A DNA stretch of 42,738 nt from NCBI RefSeq assembly GCF_014904795.1, contig NZ_JACZFS010000042.1, forward strand, positions 1 to 42,738, written 5' to 3'. The position numbers and the translations under genes were made by a program. Each line of letters starts with the position of its first letter. Position 1 is the stretch's first letter. Below are positions 9,110-17,932 of the stretch, piece after piece. Source of the DNA: Nisaea nitritireducens (GTDB lineage: Bacteria > Pseudomonadota > Alphaproteobacteria > Thalassobaculales > Thalassobaculaceae). The notes under the pieces were generated by a model. That model made no database searches. It was not told where the DNA came from and worked only from the letters and a program-made list of their open reading frames with translations.

Positions 9110-10294
9110 TCAGGTGACGATGCGGCGCCAGGGGCCGCGCTTCGGGTTCCGAAGATAGTCGAGAGCGCCGATGCCGTTGGCGACATGGGCCTGGACCAGA
9201 TAGTGGACGGTGCGGCCGACACGCCCCCATGGCAGGCCGGGGGCAATCTGCACCAGGGCGGCCAGCAGGTAGCCCGCGCTCTGGCCAGCGGCGAGTACGG
9301 CGAAGACCGGCGATGTCGGGGCGAGTGCAAGTGAGCCGAGCCAGGCGAGAACCAGGATCAGGGGCATGAAAGCCCGCAGGAATTTGCTGGAGAAGAAGGC
9401 GAAGGCCATGCCGCCATGCCGGGGATGGAGCAGGCCGACGAGGCGGATAGCCTGCTGCATGTTACCGGCGCCAATGCGCTTGCGGCGTTGACGGTCGACC
9501 GAGAGAGATGTGCCGTCGAGCTCATAGGTCAGGACCTCCGGGTCATAGACGGTGCGCAGACCGTTTGCCGCGATACACATCGGGATTACGAAGTCGTCAT
9601 TGATCGTATCGGCAGGGATCGGCCGGAAGCTGGAGCGGCGGATTACATAGAAGGCGCCATGGGCACCGATCAGGCCGCCGATCCGCGCTTCCGCGGCTTT
9701 CATCGCGGTCTGAAAGCGCCAGTAGGCGGCTTCACCGGCTGATCCGGGCTCCATCAACTGGTAGGTCCCGGACACGACGCCGACCCGCCAGTCGGCAAAA
9801 TGCCGGGCGGCGTGGAGAAGAGCGTCGATGGCGAGAATTGAGGATGTGTCGGTAAGCGCGACCAGATCTGTATCGCAGCGCTCGATCTGCTCGTTCAGGA
9901 CGGCTGTCTTGCCCCGGTTTTCGAGGCAGTTGACGACTGTCACGCGCCCCAGGGCCTGTTCGTCGAATTCGACCGCGCGCGAGGCTTCCGCGTAGGTCTC
10001 GTCCGTGCATCCGTCGCAGATAATCCGCAACTCGAGCCGATCCGCCGGATAGTCCAGGCTGAGGATATTGGCGATCTTCTGGGCGATAGCCTTCTCCTCG
10101 TTATAGGCGGGGACCAGAACTGTCACGCTTGGCAGATCGCTGTCCGCCATGGTGGCGAGGAAGTCGCGCCCGGACGCTTTGGCGGGTTCGTTGCCGCGCC
10201 GGGCGATCACACGCAGCAAAGCAGGGTAGAAAGCGTGGTGATAGGCGACGAGGCCGGTTGCGGCGAGGGTCACGGATTCGAGAAATACGGACAT
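9110..10294 (-). CDS. processive-type GT2 glycosyltransferase, membrane-bound
   Basis: The 394-residue protein starts with a hydrophobic helix, then a GT-A catalytic domain with SVTVLVPAYNEEKAI, ICDGCTDETY, and ALTDTSS in the DxD position. Further motifs are DDFVIPM and QRRKRIGAGNMQQ, which resembles the QxxRW region of cellulose- and hyaluronan-synthase relatives. Two or three C-terminal membrane helices follow (FMPLILVLAWLGSLALAP and a second after VFAVLAAGQSAGYLL). It is probably an inner-membrane transferase acting on lipid-linked intermediates. Only 8 bp separate it from the acyltransferase upstream. Donor sugar unknown. Confidence 0.85.
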   Translation of the reverse strand: MSVFLESVTLAATGLVAYHHAFYPALLRVIARRGNEPAKASGRDFLATMADSDLPSVTVLVPAYNEEKAIAQKIANILSLDYPADRLELRIICDGCTDETYAEASRAVEFDEQALGRVTVVNCLENRGKTAVLNEQIERCDTDLVALTDTSSILAIDALLHAARHFADWRVGVVSGTYQLMEPGSAGEAAYWRFQTAMKAAEARIGGLIGAHGAFYVIRRSSFRPIPADTINDDFVIPMCIAANGLRTVYDPEVLTYELDGTSLSVDRQRRKRIGAGNMQQAIRLVGLLHPRHGGMAFAFFSSKFLRAFMPLILVLAWLGSLALAPTSPVFAVLAAGQSAGYLLAALVQIAPGLPWGRVGRTVHYLVQAHVANGIGALDYLRNPKRGPWRRIVT

Positions 10295-10302
10295 GTCGGA
10301 CC

Positions 10303-11040
10303 TCAGGCAGCTTCGTTCGTTGCCGCGAGCGGCACGAGAAGGCGAATGGGACGGGCTGGAACGCCTGCAGCGAGAACGCCCGGCGGCAGGTCTCGGGTAA
10401 CCACGCTTCCGGCGGCGACGACGGTTCCGGCACCGATGCGGACGCCGGCACTGACAGTGACACCGGTTGCGAGCCAGACACCGTTCTCAAGGACGATGTC
10501 GCCGACCTGATCTTCGGTTTCAGGCTCGCCTGCGGCCCGAGCGAGCGGGTCGAGCGGATGGCCGGGATAGCCGGCGAGGAAGGCACGACCAGCGATCCGC
10601 ACATCGTTGCCGATGACGACACGGCTGCCGACGGCAATCGTCGTCTGCCAGCCGATGTCGCAATTGCGGCCAACGCTGAGTGTCGGGCGGGGGGTAGCCC
10701 GAGTACGGCCGCTGATCGTGACCTGGGTGGACAGGCGAACGTCGTCGCCTATCTCGATTTCGACCGGTCCGAGCACAAGGGGCAGACCGGCGCCGTCCAG
10801 ATAGAGCTGGCGGCCGGAGCGCGCGAGGCGGCTCCTGAATATCGGTGTCCGGTAGAAGATCCGGGTGCAGTCCCGGAATGCGGACACGACGCTTCCATGC
10901 AGATGGTAAAGACCCTTGTGAATGCCGGGAATAACCGGAACTTCAAGATGACGCCGCGCCGTGGCGATGCCGTAGATCGCCTTCGCGACGGGATGGCGGC
11001 GTTCCTTCACCCAGTGCCTGAAACCGCTCATGTCCGTCAC
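10303..11040 (-). CDS. hexapeptide-repeat acyltransferase (LbetaH)
   Basis: The 245-residue protein has a C-terminal left-handed beta-helix built of imperfect hexapeptides: VEIEIGDDVRLSTQVTI, IGNDVRIAGRAFLAG and IVLENGVWLATGVTVSAG. It ends with IGAGTVVAAGSVVTRDLPPG, the signature of the serine-acetyltransferase/colanic-acid O-acetyltransferase group. Such enzymes transfer acetyl, or sometimes other acyl, groups from CoA. Placed directly after glmS (4-bp ATGA overlap) and before glycosyltransferases, it most likely O-acetylates a sugar of the exopolysaccharide. The N-terminal 90 residues are more divergent. Confidence 0.87.
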   Translation of the reverse strand: MTDMSGFRHWVKERRHPVAKAIYGIATARRHLEVPVIPGIHKGLYHLHGSVVSAFRDCTRIFYRTPIFRSRLARSGRQLYLDGAGLPLVLGPVEIEIGDDVRLSTQVTISGRTRATPRPTLSVGRNCDIGWQTTIAVGSRVVIGNDVRIAGRAFLAGYPGHPLDPLARAAGEPETEDQVGDIVLENGVWLATGVTVSAGVRIGAGTVVAAGSVVTRDLPPGVLAAGVPARPIRLLVPLAATNEAA

Positions 11041-12827
11041 TCCACCGTGACCGACTTGGCCAGGTTGCGCGGCTTGTCCACGTCGAGGCCGAGTTGGCTG
11101 GAAGTGTGATAGGCGAGGAACTGCATGGCGACGACATGCAGGATCGGTGCAATGAACGGGCTTGCCTGCGGCACGCGAATAACGTCGTCGGCAGCGTCAC
11201 ATTCGAGTTCTCCCCGTTCCGTAATCAGGACCGTGTAGGCACCGCGGGCCTTTACCTCGGCGAGGTTGGAAAGAGTCTTTTCCAGCGTTGGGCCGCGGCT
11301 GGCGCAGGCGATTACCGGCAGGCCATCGGCGATGACGGCAATAGGACCGTGTTTGAGTTCGCCCGCCGGGTAGGCCTCGGCATGAATGTAGGAGAGCTCT
11401 TTCAGCTTGAGGGCACCCTCGGCGGCCGACGCATAGTCGGCGCCGCGGCCGAGGAACAGACAGCTTTCGGACGTCTTGATACGGGAGGCGATATCACGTG
11501 CCTGCGCTTCACATCCGAAGATGTTCCGGATTGATGATGGAAGGCGGCAGAGTTCGGCCTGCAGTTCCACGGCCCGTGAGATCGATACCTCGCCTTTTAA
11601 CCGGGCAACGCGCAGGGCTAGCTGGGCAATGGCGGTGAACTGCGAGACAAAGGTCTTCGTGGCCGCGACCCCGATCTCCCGACCGGCACTCGTCGGCCAG
11701 AAATAGTCGGCGCGCCGTGCGAGCTGGGAGCGGGCGACATTGACGATCGCGACGGTCGGCACGCTATTGGCTTCAAGAAGGTCGAGGGCGGCGATGGTGT
11801 CCGCCGTCTCGCCGGACTGGGATATCAGGATGGCGGCCGTCTTGTCGGTGTCGAGCATCGGACGCGTGGATAATTCGGATGCGATTTCGAGATCGACCCG
11901 GATATGCGCAAGTTCCTCGAACCAGCGCCGGGCCAGCATGCCGGCATAGTAGGACGAGCCGCAGGCGACGATCTGGATACGGTCCGCATTCACCAGACAT
12001 TCCGGAATGTCGAGATTGGCGAGATTTCGCAGTGTTGTGGCGACAGCCGTCGGCTGCTCGTCGATTTCACGGCGCGTATGGTCGGGCCATTCGGTCGAGG
12101 CGGTTGTGCTTTGGCTCTCTTCGACGGGCGCCCATTCGCGGTCAACAACGGTACCTTTTTTGTCCAGGATCTTTATCTCGGAGCGTTTCAGGATGGCGAT
12201 GTCGCCTTCCTCAATGCTCGCGATATCGGTCACGCGGTCGGTCAGGGCGACATCGTCGGACGCGACCCAGGCACCGTTGTTTCCGCGCCCGATCACAAGG
12301 GAGCTGCCCATGTGCAGGGTCACGATGGTGTCGCGATCCCTTTTGTCGAGCACGGCGATCGAATATCGGCCGCGCATACGCGCCGCGGCGCGCCGGATTG
12401 CGCTGACGAGATCGCTCGACCTGGCAAGTTCCTCGACGATCAAGTGTGGAATGACTTCTGTGTCGGTTTCGGAGAGGAAGCTGTGTCCGGCGGCAATCAG
12501 CTCGCGTCGCAGTTCCTGATGGTTCTCGATGATCCCGTTCTGCACGACAGCGATGCCGTCATGGACGTGCGGATGGGCATTGATCTCACTTGGCTTGCCG
12601 TGTGTGGCCCAGCGTGTATGAGCGATCCCGATGCTGCCGTCGGCAGGACGGTCGCGCAGCAGAAGCTCGAGCTGGTCGACTGGACCGACAGCGCGTCGAA
12701 CTTTGATGCGTTCGCCGAGCACTGCGATGCCTGCGGAATCATAACCACGATATTCCAGCTTACGCAGGCCGTCGATCAGGGCGTGGGCCATGAAGCTGCC
12801 GTTTACTCCAGCGATTATCCCGCACAT
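11037..12827 (-). CDS. glmS: glutamine--fructose-6-phosphate aminotransferase (isomerizing)
   Basis: GlmS converts fructose-6-phosphate and glutamine to glucosamine-6-phosphate, the first step to UDP-GlcNAc. The ATG at 12827 is chosen because it places the catalytic nucleophile as Cys2 (MCGIIAG) and has GGAGG 5 bases upstream; an ATG 12 bases earlier would bury it. The protein is 596 residues, close to normal length. The glutaminase domain contains HTRWATHGKP and ENHQELR. Two SIS domains follow, with ISQSGETADTIAALD and LGRGADYASAAEGALKLKE. The C-terminus is the conserved KPRNLAKSVTVE. It sits inside the exopolysaccharide operon, with a sigma-54-like promoter just upstream, so hexosamine supply is tied to polymer synthesis. 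Confidence 0.97.
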   Translation of the reverse strand: MCGIIAGVNGSFMAHALIDGLRKLEYRGYDSAGIAVLGERIKVRRAVGPVDQLELLLRDRPADGSIGIAHTRWATHGKPSEINAHPHVHDGIAVVQNGIIENHQELRRELIAAGHSFLSETDTEVIPHLIVEELARSSDLVSAIRRAAARMRGRYSIAVLDKRDRDTIVTLHMGSSLVIGRGNNGAWVASDDVALTDRVTDIASIEEGDIAILKRSEIKILDKKGTVVDREWAPVEESQSTTASTEWPDHTRREIDEQPTAVATTLRNLANLDIPECLVNADRIQIVACGSSYYAGMLARRWFEELAHIRVDLEIASELSTRPMLDTDKTAAILISQSGETADTIAALDLLEANSVPTVAIVNVARSQLARRADYFWPTSAGREIGVAATKTFVSQFTAIAQLALRVARLKGEVSISRAVELQAELCRLPSSIRNIFGCEAQARDIASRIKTSESCLFLGRGADYASAAEGALKLKELSYIHAEAYPAGELKHGPIAVIADGLPVIACASRGPTLEKTLSNLAEVKARGAYTVLITERGELECDAADDVIRVPQASPFIAPILHVVAMQFLAYHTSSQLGLDVDKPRNLAKSVTVE

Positions 12828-12860
12828 AGGATCCTCCAAAGATTGTTCAACCCAGCTTCC

Positions 12861-12875
12861 GCAAGTGGTGTGCCA
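12861..12875 (-). promoter_or_regulatory. candidate sigma-54 (RpoN) promoter upstream of glmS
   Basis: On the minus strand the sequence TGGCAC-N5-TTGC matches the -24/-12 consensus, with GG and GC exactly 12 bases apart. It would start transcription near 12850, about 23 nt before the glmS ATG, leaving room for the GGAGG ribosome site. It lies in the only sizeable gap (57 bp) of the leftward operon. No enhancer-binding-protein gene was recognised nearby. Confidence 0.5.
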
Positions 12876-12884
12876 GAAGTTAAG

Positions 12885-14336
12885 TTATTGAATTTTATTG
12901 ATTTTTGTATTTTCGAGGACGGGAGATTCGCAACCTGCATCGGAGCTTGCATTGCGTCCTGCAACGCCGGGGAGAATACCGATGCGATCTGGCGAAATGC
13001 GGTCTGCGGCAACGATCAGGGCATGCATGATGTAGAAGGGCCAGATGAAGCCCTGGGTCAGGAACGTGCCCGAAACACAGAACCCGGCAAGTCCCGCCAG
13101 CAATGCTTCCCGGGTCGCACCTGTCCAGGCAACGCCCCGGTCCAGATGGGCCGGCCACTGGCGCGCTTCCTTCTCGCTCACTATGGCGCGGCGCAGGGTC
13201 ACCCCGACCATGGTGCAAAAGACGCCGAAACCCAGGAAACCTGACTCAGCAAGGACACCGAACCAGGTGCTGTGCACAGCATGGTTCTTGCCGTCCCAGT
13301 GCGAGGAATAGAAAAAATAGTTGGCGTAGAAATTGTCGAGGCCGACCCCGGAAAGGGGATTGGAGAGGGCCATCCGGAACGCTGCCTCCCAGGCGTAAAG
13401 ACGCCCCATGGAGGACTCGTCGATACCGTCTGCCGCAGCAACGACCGAACGGTCTCCGACACCGGCCAGGACGAAGAGAACAGCCCCGGCGGCTCCTCCG
13501 GCCAACACCAGCAGCATCTTGTTCTTTGTCCGGTTCCAGGCGTAGACGCCACAGACCGCCATCAAGCCGAGCAATCCGCCGCGGCTCTGTGTGTAGACGA
13601 TCCCGAGGATGACTGTCGCCAGACCGGCGAGGCCGATAAGACGGTCATGAAATCCGAGCCCTCGGCGCAGGATCATTGCGACTGCGAAGCTGGCCGGAAA
13701 CAGAAGCACCAGTGCAAGGTCGTTCGGATCCCCGAGCATCGAGCCGAAGCTTCTGCCGATGGTCACGCGCGTGCCTTCGACAAGACCGATCCCGTTATGC
13801 CGGTTCTGGATTGCGACCAGAGCGACCAGGAAGCCGGCTATGACGAACACCCGGCTGGCAAGCGCGAGGTCGCCCGGTTTCTGGACCAGCCAGGCAATGG
13901 CGAAGACCATGATCGCGATCTTCACGAAAGTGCCGCTCCAGAAGCCGAACGCCAGTCCGAAGTTGCTCGCGAATATGACGCCGAGAGAGACCAGTATGAA
14001 AAACGTGAGGGCGACTTTCAGTTCCGGGGTCAGAAACAGGGTCAGGCGCCGCGTCGCGAACTGATAGCCGAGGGTGGCCAGTGCCCCCATCGCCAGGAGC
14101 TGCGGAATGCGCAGCGAATAGAGCATCGGATAGGCTTCGTGAATCCTGAACAGTGAGAACACGACGAAGCCGACAACGATCGCGACCGGGAAGCGGAAAA
14201 CGATCAGAACCGCGAAAGGTGCCAGTGCGAGAGCCAGCGCGGCCAGAGGGGTTTTGGTTGCATACCAGGCTGCACCTGCGAAGCAACTGATCCCGACAGC
14301 GGCCAGTGTCTGACCTATCCGAGAGCTCAAAAACAT
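12885..14336 (-). CDS. Wzy/O-antigen-ligase-like polymerase
   Basis: The 483-residue protein is almost entirely hydrophobic, with about 11-12 predicted membrane helices and one larger periplasmic loop. That loop contains SSMGRLYAWEAAFRMALSNP, GVGLDNFYANYF and AVHSTWFGVLAESG. The R...W...A and HS.W..VLAE..G pattern is that of the Wzy_C/O-antigen ligase family. In this context it most probably polymerises lipid-linked repeat units delivered by the Wzx flippase. A ligase role cannot be excluded. It ends 57 bp before glmS and begins 3 bp after the upstream GT2 gene. Confidence 0.87.
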   Translation of the reverse strand: MFLSSRIGQTLAAVGISCFAGAAWYATKTPLAALALALAPFAVLIVFRFPVAIVVGFVVFSLFRIHEAYPMLYSLRIPQLLAMGALATLGYQFATRRLTLFLTPELKVALTFFILVSLGVIFASNFGLAFGFWSGTFVKIAIMVFAIAWLVQKPGDLALASRVFVIAGFLVALVAIQNRHNGIGLVEGTRVTIGRSFGSMLGDPNDLALVLLFPASFAVAMILRRGLGFHDRLIGLAGLATVILGIVYTQSRGGLLGLMAVCGVYAWNRTKNKMLLVLAGGAAGAVLFVLAGVGDRSVVAAADGIDESSMGRLYAWEAAFRMALSNPLSGVGLDNFYANYFFYSSHWDGKNHAVHSTWFGVLAESGFLGFGVFCTMVGVTLRRAIVSEKEARQWPAHLDRGVAWTGATREALLAGLAGFCVSGTFLTQGFIWPFYIMHALIVAADRISPDRIGILPGVAGRNASSDAGCESPVLENTKINKIQ

Positions 14337-14339
14337 GGT

Positions 14340-15278
14340 TCAGGCCACTAGCAGATTGCGCATGTCGGCAATGGCCGAGCGTGCCGTGCGGCGGGTCGGA
14401 TTGGCGCGCAAGGCGCGGAGATGGAAGCGCAGCGACTGGGAATGATCTCCAGTTTCGCGGGCCATCTCGGCGCGCGCTATATCGATTCTGGCCTTTGCTG
14501 CACGAACCGCGTGCCGGTCCATCGGCGCGATCAACGGCTCATAGGTCTCGACGATGCTGTTCATGCAGGAAATCCGGAGTGCCCGGTTGCTGGTGACCGA
14601 GCCGGGCATGACGAGATAGTCCATTGCCGGTTCAGTCGAGTAAGCGGCCGGGCCGCGTAGCGCGAGCCGCAGCCACAACTCCCAGTCCGAGGCGGACCGG
14701 AGGTCCGGGTCGAACCCGCCGCTCGCCTCAAAGGCATCCTTGCGGATGACGACCGTGGATGTGCCTACGGCGTTCTCCGCAAAGATCAGCGGGGCGGAGT
14801 TTTCGATCCGGCCGAAGTCCGCCCCTGTTTGGGGGAGCGCCTTGTAGAGAGGCCAGAATGGGAAGGCGAGGCCGAGAGACTGACCGGCGGGTGTGAAGTG
14901 CTCATAATCGGTAAAGCTGAGCAGCACGTCTGAATGGGCCTCGTGAAAGGCAACCTGCCGCGCCAGTTTGCCGGGCCGCCATCGGTCGTCCGCATCCAGA
15001 AAAGCGATGAGCGGCGCCTCGGCATGTTTGATCGCGAGATTACGTGCCGCCGCCGGTCCAATGCCGTCGCTGTGCAATTGCATAATGCGATAATCGTTGC
15101 GGCTTGCATCGGTCAAAACCGCATCCGTGCCGTCGGTCGAACCGTCATTCACGACAATATGCTGAAACTTGTCGATGCCTTGCGAACGGACGCTTTCCAG
15201 CGCCCCGGGCAGGTCTTCTGCGGCATTGCGGGCCGGTGTGACGATCGTAACGAGCGGTGTTTCGGTTCCGTGAGGCAT
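14340..15278 (-). CDS. GT2-family glycosyltransferase
   Basis: This is the first gene of the leftward operon. The GT-A domain shows VTIVTPARNAAEDLPGALES, VVNDGSTDGTD, the DxD motif IAFLDADDRW, and FDPDLRSASDWELWLRLAL around the catalytic-base region. Three in-frame ATGs exist (15296, 15287, 15278). The one at 15278 is preferred because AAGGA lies 8 bases upstream, whereas the upstream ATGs lack a ribosome site. The product is then 312 residues. About 60 C-terminal residues are basic and helical. It probably adds one sugar to the repeat unit. Sugar specificity is unknown. Confidence 0.87.
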   Translation of the reverse strand: MPHGTETPLVTIVTPARNAAEDLPGALESVRSQGIDKFQHIVVNDGSTDGTDAVLTDASRNDYRIMQLHSDGIGPAAARNLAIKHAEAPLIAFLDADDRWRPGKLARQVAFHEAHSDVLLSFTDYEHFTPAGQSLGLAFPFWPLYKALPQTGADFGRIENSAPLIFAENAVGTSTVVIRKDAFEASGGFDPDLRSASDWELWLRLALRGPAAYSTEPAMDYLVMPGSVTSNRALRISCMNSIVETYEPLIAPMDRHAVRAAKARIDIARAEMARETGDHSQSLRFHLRALRANPTRRTARSAIADMRNLLVA

Positions 15279-15287
15279 GGTTTTCAT

Positions 15288-15340
15288 CCTTGGCATTCAT
15301 GTTGCGACTTGCCGGGTAAGCAGCAGCTACCGTGCCAAGG
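15288..15340. promoter_or_regulatory. divergent promoter region of the two EPS operons
   Basis: Only 72 bp separate the divergent start codons at 15278 and 15351. Each gene's ribosome site is part of a TGCCAAGGA-type stretch, forming a perfect 8-bp inverted repeat (CCTTGGCA at 15288-15295, TGCCAAGG at 15333-15340). Promoters for both operons must overlap each other or lie within the coding ends. I could not identify clear -35/-10 pairs. Confidence 0.4.
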
Positions 15341-15350
15341 AGGTTTCCGG

Positions 15351-16532
15351 ATGAAGCGCATCGCTTTCCTGATCGACGAGTTCCCTGTTCTCTCTGAAAC
15401 CTTTGTCGGAAACGAGATCCGCGCCGTTGCGGCGCTCGGCCATCCGGTTGAAATCATCGCCATGCGGCGCCCGCAGGGGAAAAGCCAGCCGGCGGATGAA
15501 GCTCTGGCGGCGCAAACGGTCTATCTGGACGAGATCGGTTCGCTCGACGCCGGGCTGGAACTGATGCGCTCAGGCAGCCGGATCGGCCGGGCCTGGGAAT
15601 TCATCTCGGAACAGCGCGGCCTTCCAGGCCGTTCGCTTCTGTTCAATGCGGCCAAGATCGCGTCCGTTCTGCATCGCCGGAACTGCGAACACATTCATGC
15701 CCATTTCGCCTGGGGCGCAGCCGGACATGCCATTGCGGCAGGACGCCTTGCCGGTATTTCGGTTTCCTTCGTAGGACATGGAACGGATGTCTTCGGGACC
15801 CCGGCCGATCTGGATACGAAGCTGAGACACGCGGATTTCGCGGTCGCGACGTGCGAGGACACACGCGCGCATTTCCTTGACCTGACCAGCAACGCCATCG
15901 TCGCCTCGATTGCCTGCGGGATCGAGGTGGACCGGTTCAAACGACCGGAAAGCGACGGTAACCCCGGTGAGCCGAGGTTGATATATGTGGGGCGTCTGAT
16001 CGAGCGCAAAGGCGTTCAGGATGTGTTGAGTGCCCTGTCGCGGCTCGCACCGTCCGAACGCCCGGCCTTCGATATCGTCGGCGACGGGATAATGCGCTCC
16101 GAGTTGGAAGAACAGACCGTTGCCCTCGGACTGTCGGCGAGCGTGACCTTTCTCGGATCGCGTCCGGCCGAATGGCTGACAGCCAATCTCGGGAGTTACA
16201 CGGCCTTGCTCGCTCCTTTCTTCGAGGGTGAGGACGGCGGCCGCGACACGGGTCCGCTGGTCACCAAGGAAGCAATGGCAATGGAAGTACCTGTCATTGC
16301 CTCGACTTTCATGGGGCTCAAGGAAATCGTCAATGAGAGTTGCGGCATTCTCGTGCCGCCGCGCGATCTTGATGCGCTCACGGCGGCGATCCGGACCGCG
16401 GTCTCCTGGTCGCCGGAAGAGCGGTATCGCCTGGGGCAGGCCGGACGGCAAAGGGTCATCACCAATTTTACGACCCGCCGTCAGGCGGAGTACCTGACGG
16501 CGGTTGTCTCGTGTCTGGGGCGGGCAGCTTGA
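15351..16532 (+). CDS. GT4-family glycosyltransferase (WcaL-like)
   Basis: The ATG at 15351 has AAGGAGG 6 bases upstream and begins MKRIAFLIDEFPVLSETFVG, the characteristic N-terminus of colanic-acid-type GT4 enzymes. The frame stays open far upstream, but that part is antisense to the divergent gene. The 393-residue protein has HIHAHFAWGAAGHAIAAGRL, an SFVGHGTDVFG loop, IACGIEVDRFKRP, YVGRLIERKGVQDVLSAL and the donor-site region GPLVTKEAMAMEVPVIAS. It is the first gene of the rightward operon; its stop overlaps the flippase start (TGATG). A role in repeat-unit assembly is inferred from context. Confidence 0.9.
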   Translation: MKRIAFLIDEFPVLSETFVGNEIRAVAALGHPVEIIAMRRPQGKSQPADEALAAQTVYLDEIGSLDAGLELMRSGSRIGRAWEFISEQRGLPGRSLLFNAAKIASVLHRRNCEHIHAHFAWGAAGHAIAAGRLAGISVSFVGHGTDVFGTPADLDTKLRHADFAVATCEDTRAHFLDLTSNAIVASIACGIEVDRFKRPESDGNPGEPRLIYVGRLIERKGVQDVLSALSRLAPSERPAFDIVGDGIMRSELEEQTVALGLSASVTFLGSRPAEWLTANLGSYTALLAPFFEGEDGGRDTGPLVTKEAMAMEVPVIASTFMGLKEIVNESCGILVPPRDLDALTAAIRTAVSWSPEERYRLGQAGRQRVITNFTTRRQAEYLTAVVSCLGRAA

Positions 16533-17920
16533 TGAAAGCACTGATCTGTAACCCGGCTGTCCGGAGCGCCGCGTTCTACGCGGTCGCCCTTGTTTTCGGT
16601 AAAGGCGTGTCATTCCTGATGCTGCCGCTGGTCACGGGACATCTCAGCCCCGCCGAATATGGCGTGGTCGAGCTTCTCGCATCCGTCGCCGACGTTGCCG
16701 GAATCGTCTTCGGGCTCGGGCTTGCGGATGTGCTTTTTCGTTTCGGCCGCGAGGAGGGAATGCCGTCGACCCTGCTCGGCTTTTCGCTGTCAGTCGGACT
16801 GCTGCTGGGGATCGCGGGGCAATTTGCAGCTCCCGCCCTGGTCGAAATGACGCCGGTGCCGGTCGCCCTGATCGACCTGCGGATTCTTTCCGCTTCGCTT
16901 GCCCTTACCGCGGCAATCCAGGTGCCTCTGGCTTATCTTCGATACCGGGATCGGCCGGCCCTGTTCGCGGTGGTATCTGTCGGGAAGGCAGCGGTTCAGG
17001 CCAGCCTGGTAGCGGTTTTCCTGATTGCCGGCGGCGGTGTTACAGCGGTGCTGGCTGGCGGTCTGATTGCCGATGGTCTGGTTGCTGTGATTCTGGTCGG
17101 CTTACAGGTCCGGGAAGCGGGGATCGGTATCCGGCGGAAGCACGCCAAGCTGGCGCTCGGCTACGGCATGCCTCTGGTTGCGAGTGGTATGGCCGGATTC
17201 TGTCTCGGCAGTTTCGATCGCTGGGTGCTTGCAGGACATGTTTCCGTGGAAGACCTCGCCTTCTACGGCCTGGCTGCGAAATTCGGGCTGATCGCGGCGC
17301 TCGCGATGCAACCGTTTGAGATGTGGTGGTTCCCGCGGCGCTTCAGCCTGCTTGAGACCGAGGAAGGGCGGCGCCAGAGCGCTGACATCGTCGGCATCGG
17401 CTTTGTCTATGGCGTTATGGTCGTCAGCGGGGTCGCCGCTCTGGGGCCATATGTCATCACCTGGATGACACCGCTCGCTTATCATCCGGCGGCCGGCCTG
17501 GTTCCGTGGCTGGCACTGATCGCACTGCTTCACACGACCTCCAATCTGGTCAATGTCGGCTGCTATGCCGGGCAGACCACGGTCCTGCCAATGTGCCTCA
17601 ACGGCTTGGCTGCGGTGGTCGCCGTCACGGGATACATCCTTCTGATTCCGCCTTTCGGCGTGATGGGGACAATCGCGGCGACCCTGATCGCGCAGTCTGT
17701 TCGTCTTGTCCTCTTTTTCGTTTTCAGTCAGCGGCGCGTTCGCATTCCGCATCACCTGTTGCGTTCTGCGCTGCTGGCCTCTGCAACAGTGCTACTGTTT
17801 GTCGGGATGGGGGTTATTCAACTATCTGATTTTTATATATTTATTCCTTTGGCGTCACTTGGCGCGGCGTTTGCTCTTGGACTATTGAGAGCCCCTGAGC
17901 GGGGCGCCAATCCGGCCTGA
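16532..17920 (+). CDS. Wzx-type polysaccharide flippase
   Basis: The 462-residue membrane protein has about 12-14 hydrophobic segments. It opens with SAAFYAVALVFGKGVSFLML and TGHLSPAEYGVVELLASVAD, the typical N-terminus of polysaccharide-export (MATE-like) flippases. The ATG at 16532 overlaps the previous stop as TGATG; an upstream GTG at 16511 would add seven residues. It is expected to move undecaprenyl-linked repeat units across the inner membrane for Wzy. The last 100 bases are locally AT-rich compared with the rest. Confidence 0.88.
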   Translation: MKALICNPAVRSAAFYAVALVFGKGVSFLMLPLVTGHLSPAEYGVVELLASVADVAGIVFGLGLADVLFRFGREEGMPSTLLGFSLSVGLLLGIAGQFAAPALVEMTPVPVALIDLRILSASLALTAAIQVPLAYLRYRDRPALFAVVSVGKAAVQASLVAVFLIAGGGVTAVLAGGLIADGLVAVILVGLQVREAGIGIRRKHAKLALGYGMPLVASGMAGFCLGSFDRWVLAGHVSVEDLAFYGLAAKFGLIAALAMQPFEMWWFPRRFSLLETEEGRRQSADIVGIGFVYGVMVVSGVAALGPYVITWMTPLAYHPAAGLVPWLALIALLHTTSNLVNVGCYAGQTTVLPMCLNGLAAVVAVTGYILLIPPFGVMGTIAATLIAQSVRLVLFFVFSQRRVRIPHHLLRSALLASATVLLFVGMGVIQLSDFYIFIPLASLGAAFALGLLRAPERGANPA

Positions 17921-17932
17921 GGAGTGATTGCC

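Noticed and set aside
11904-13244. 446-codon plus-strand frame across glmS
   Set aside because: Antisense to glmS, which is full-length and canonical; the product shows no domain.
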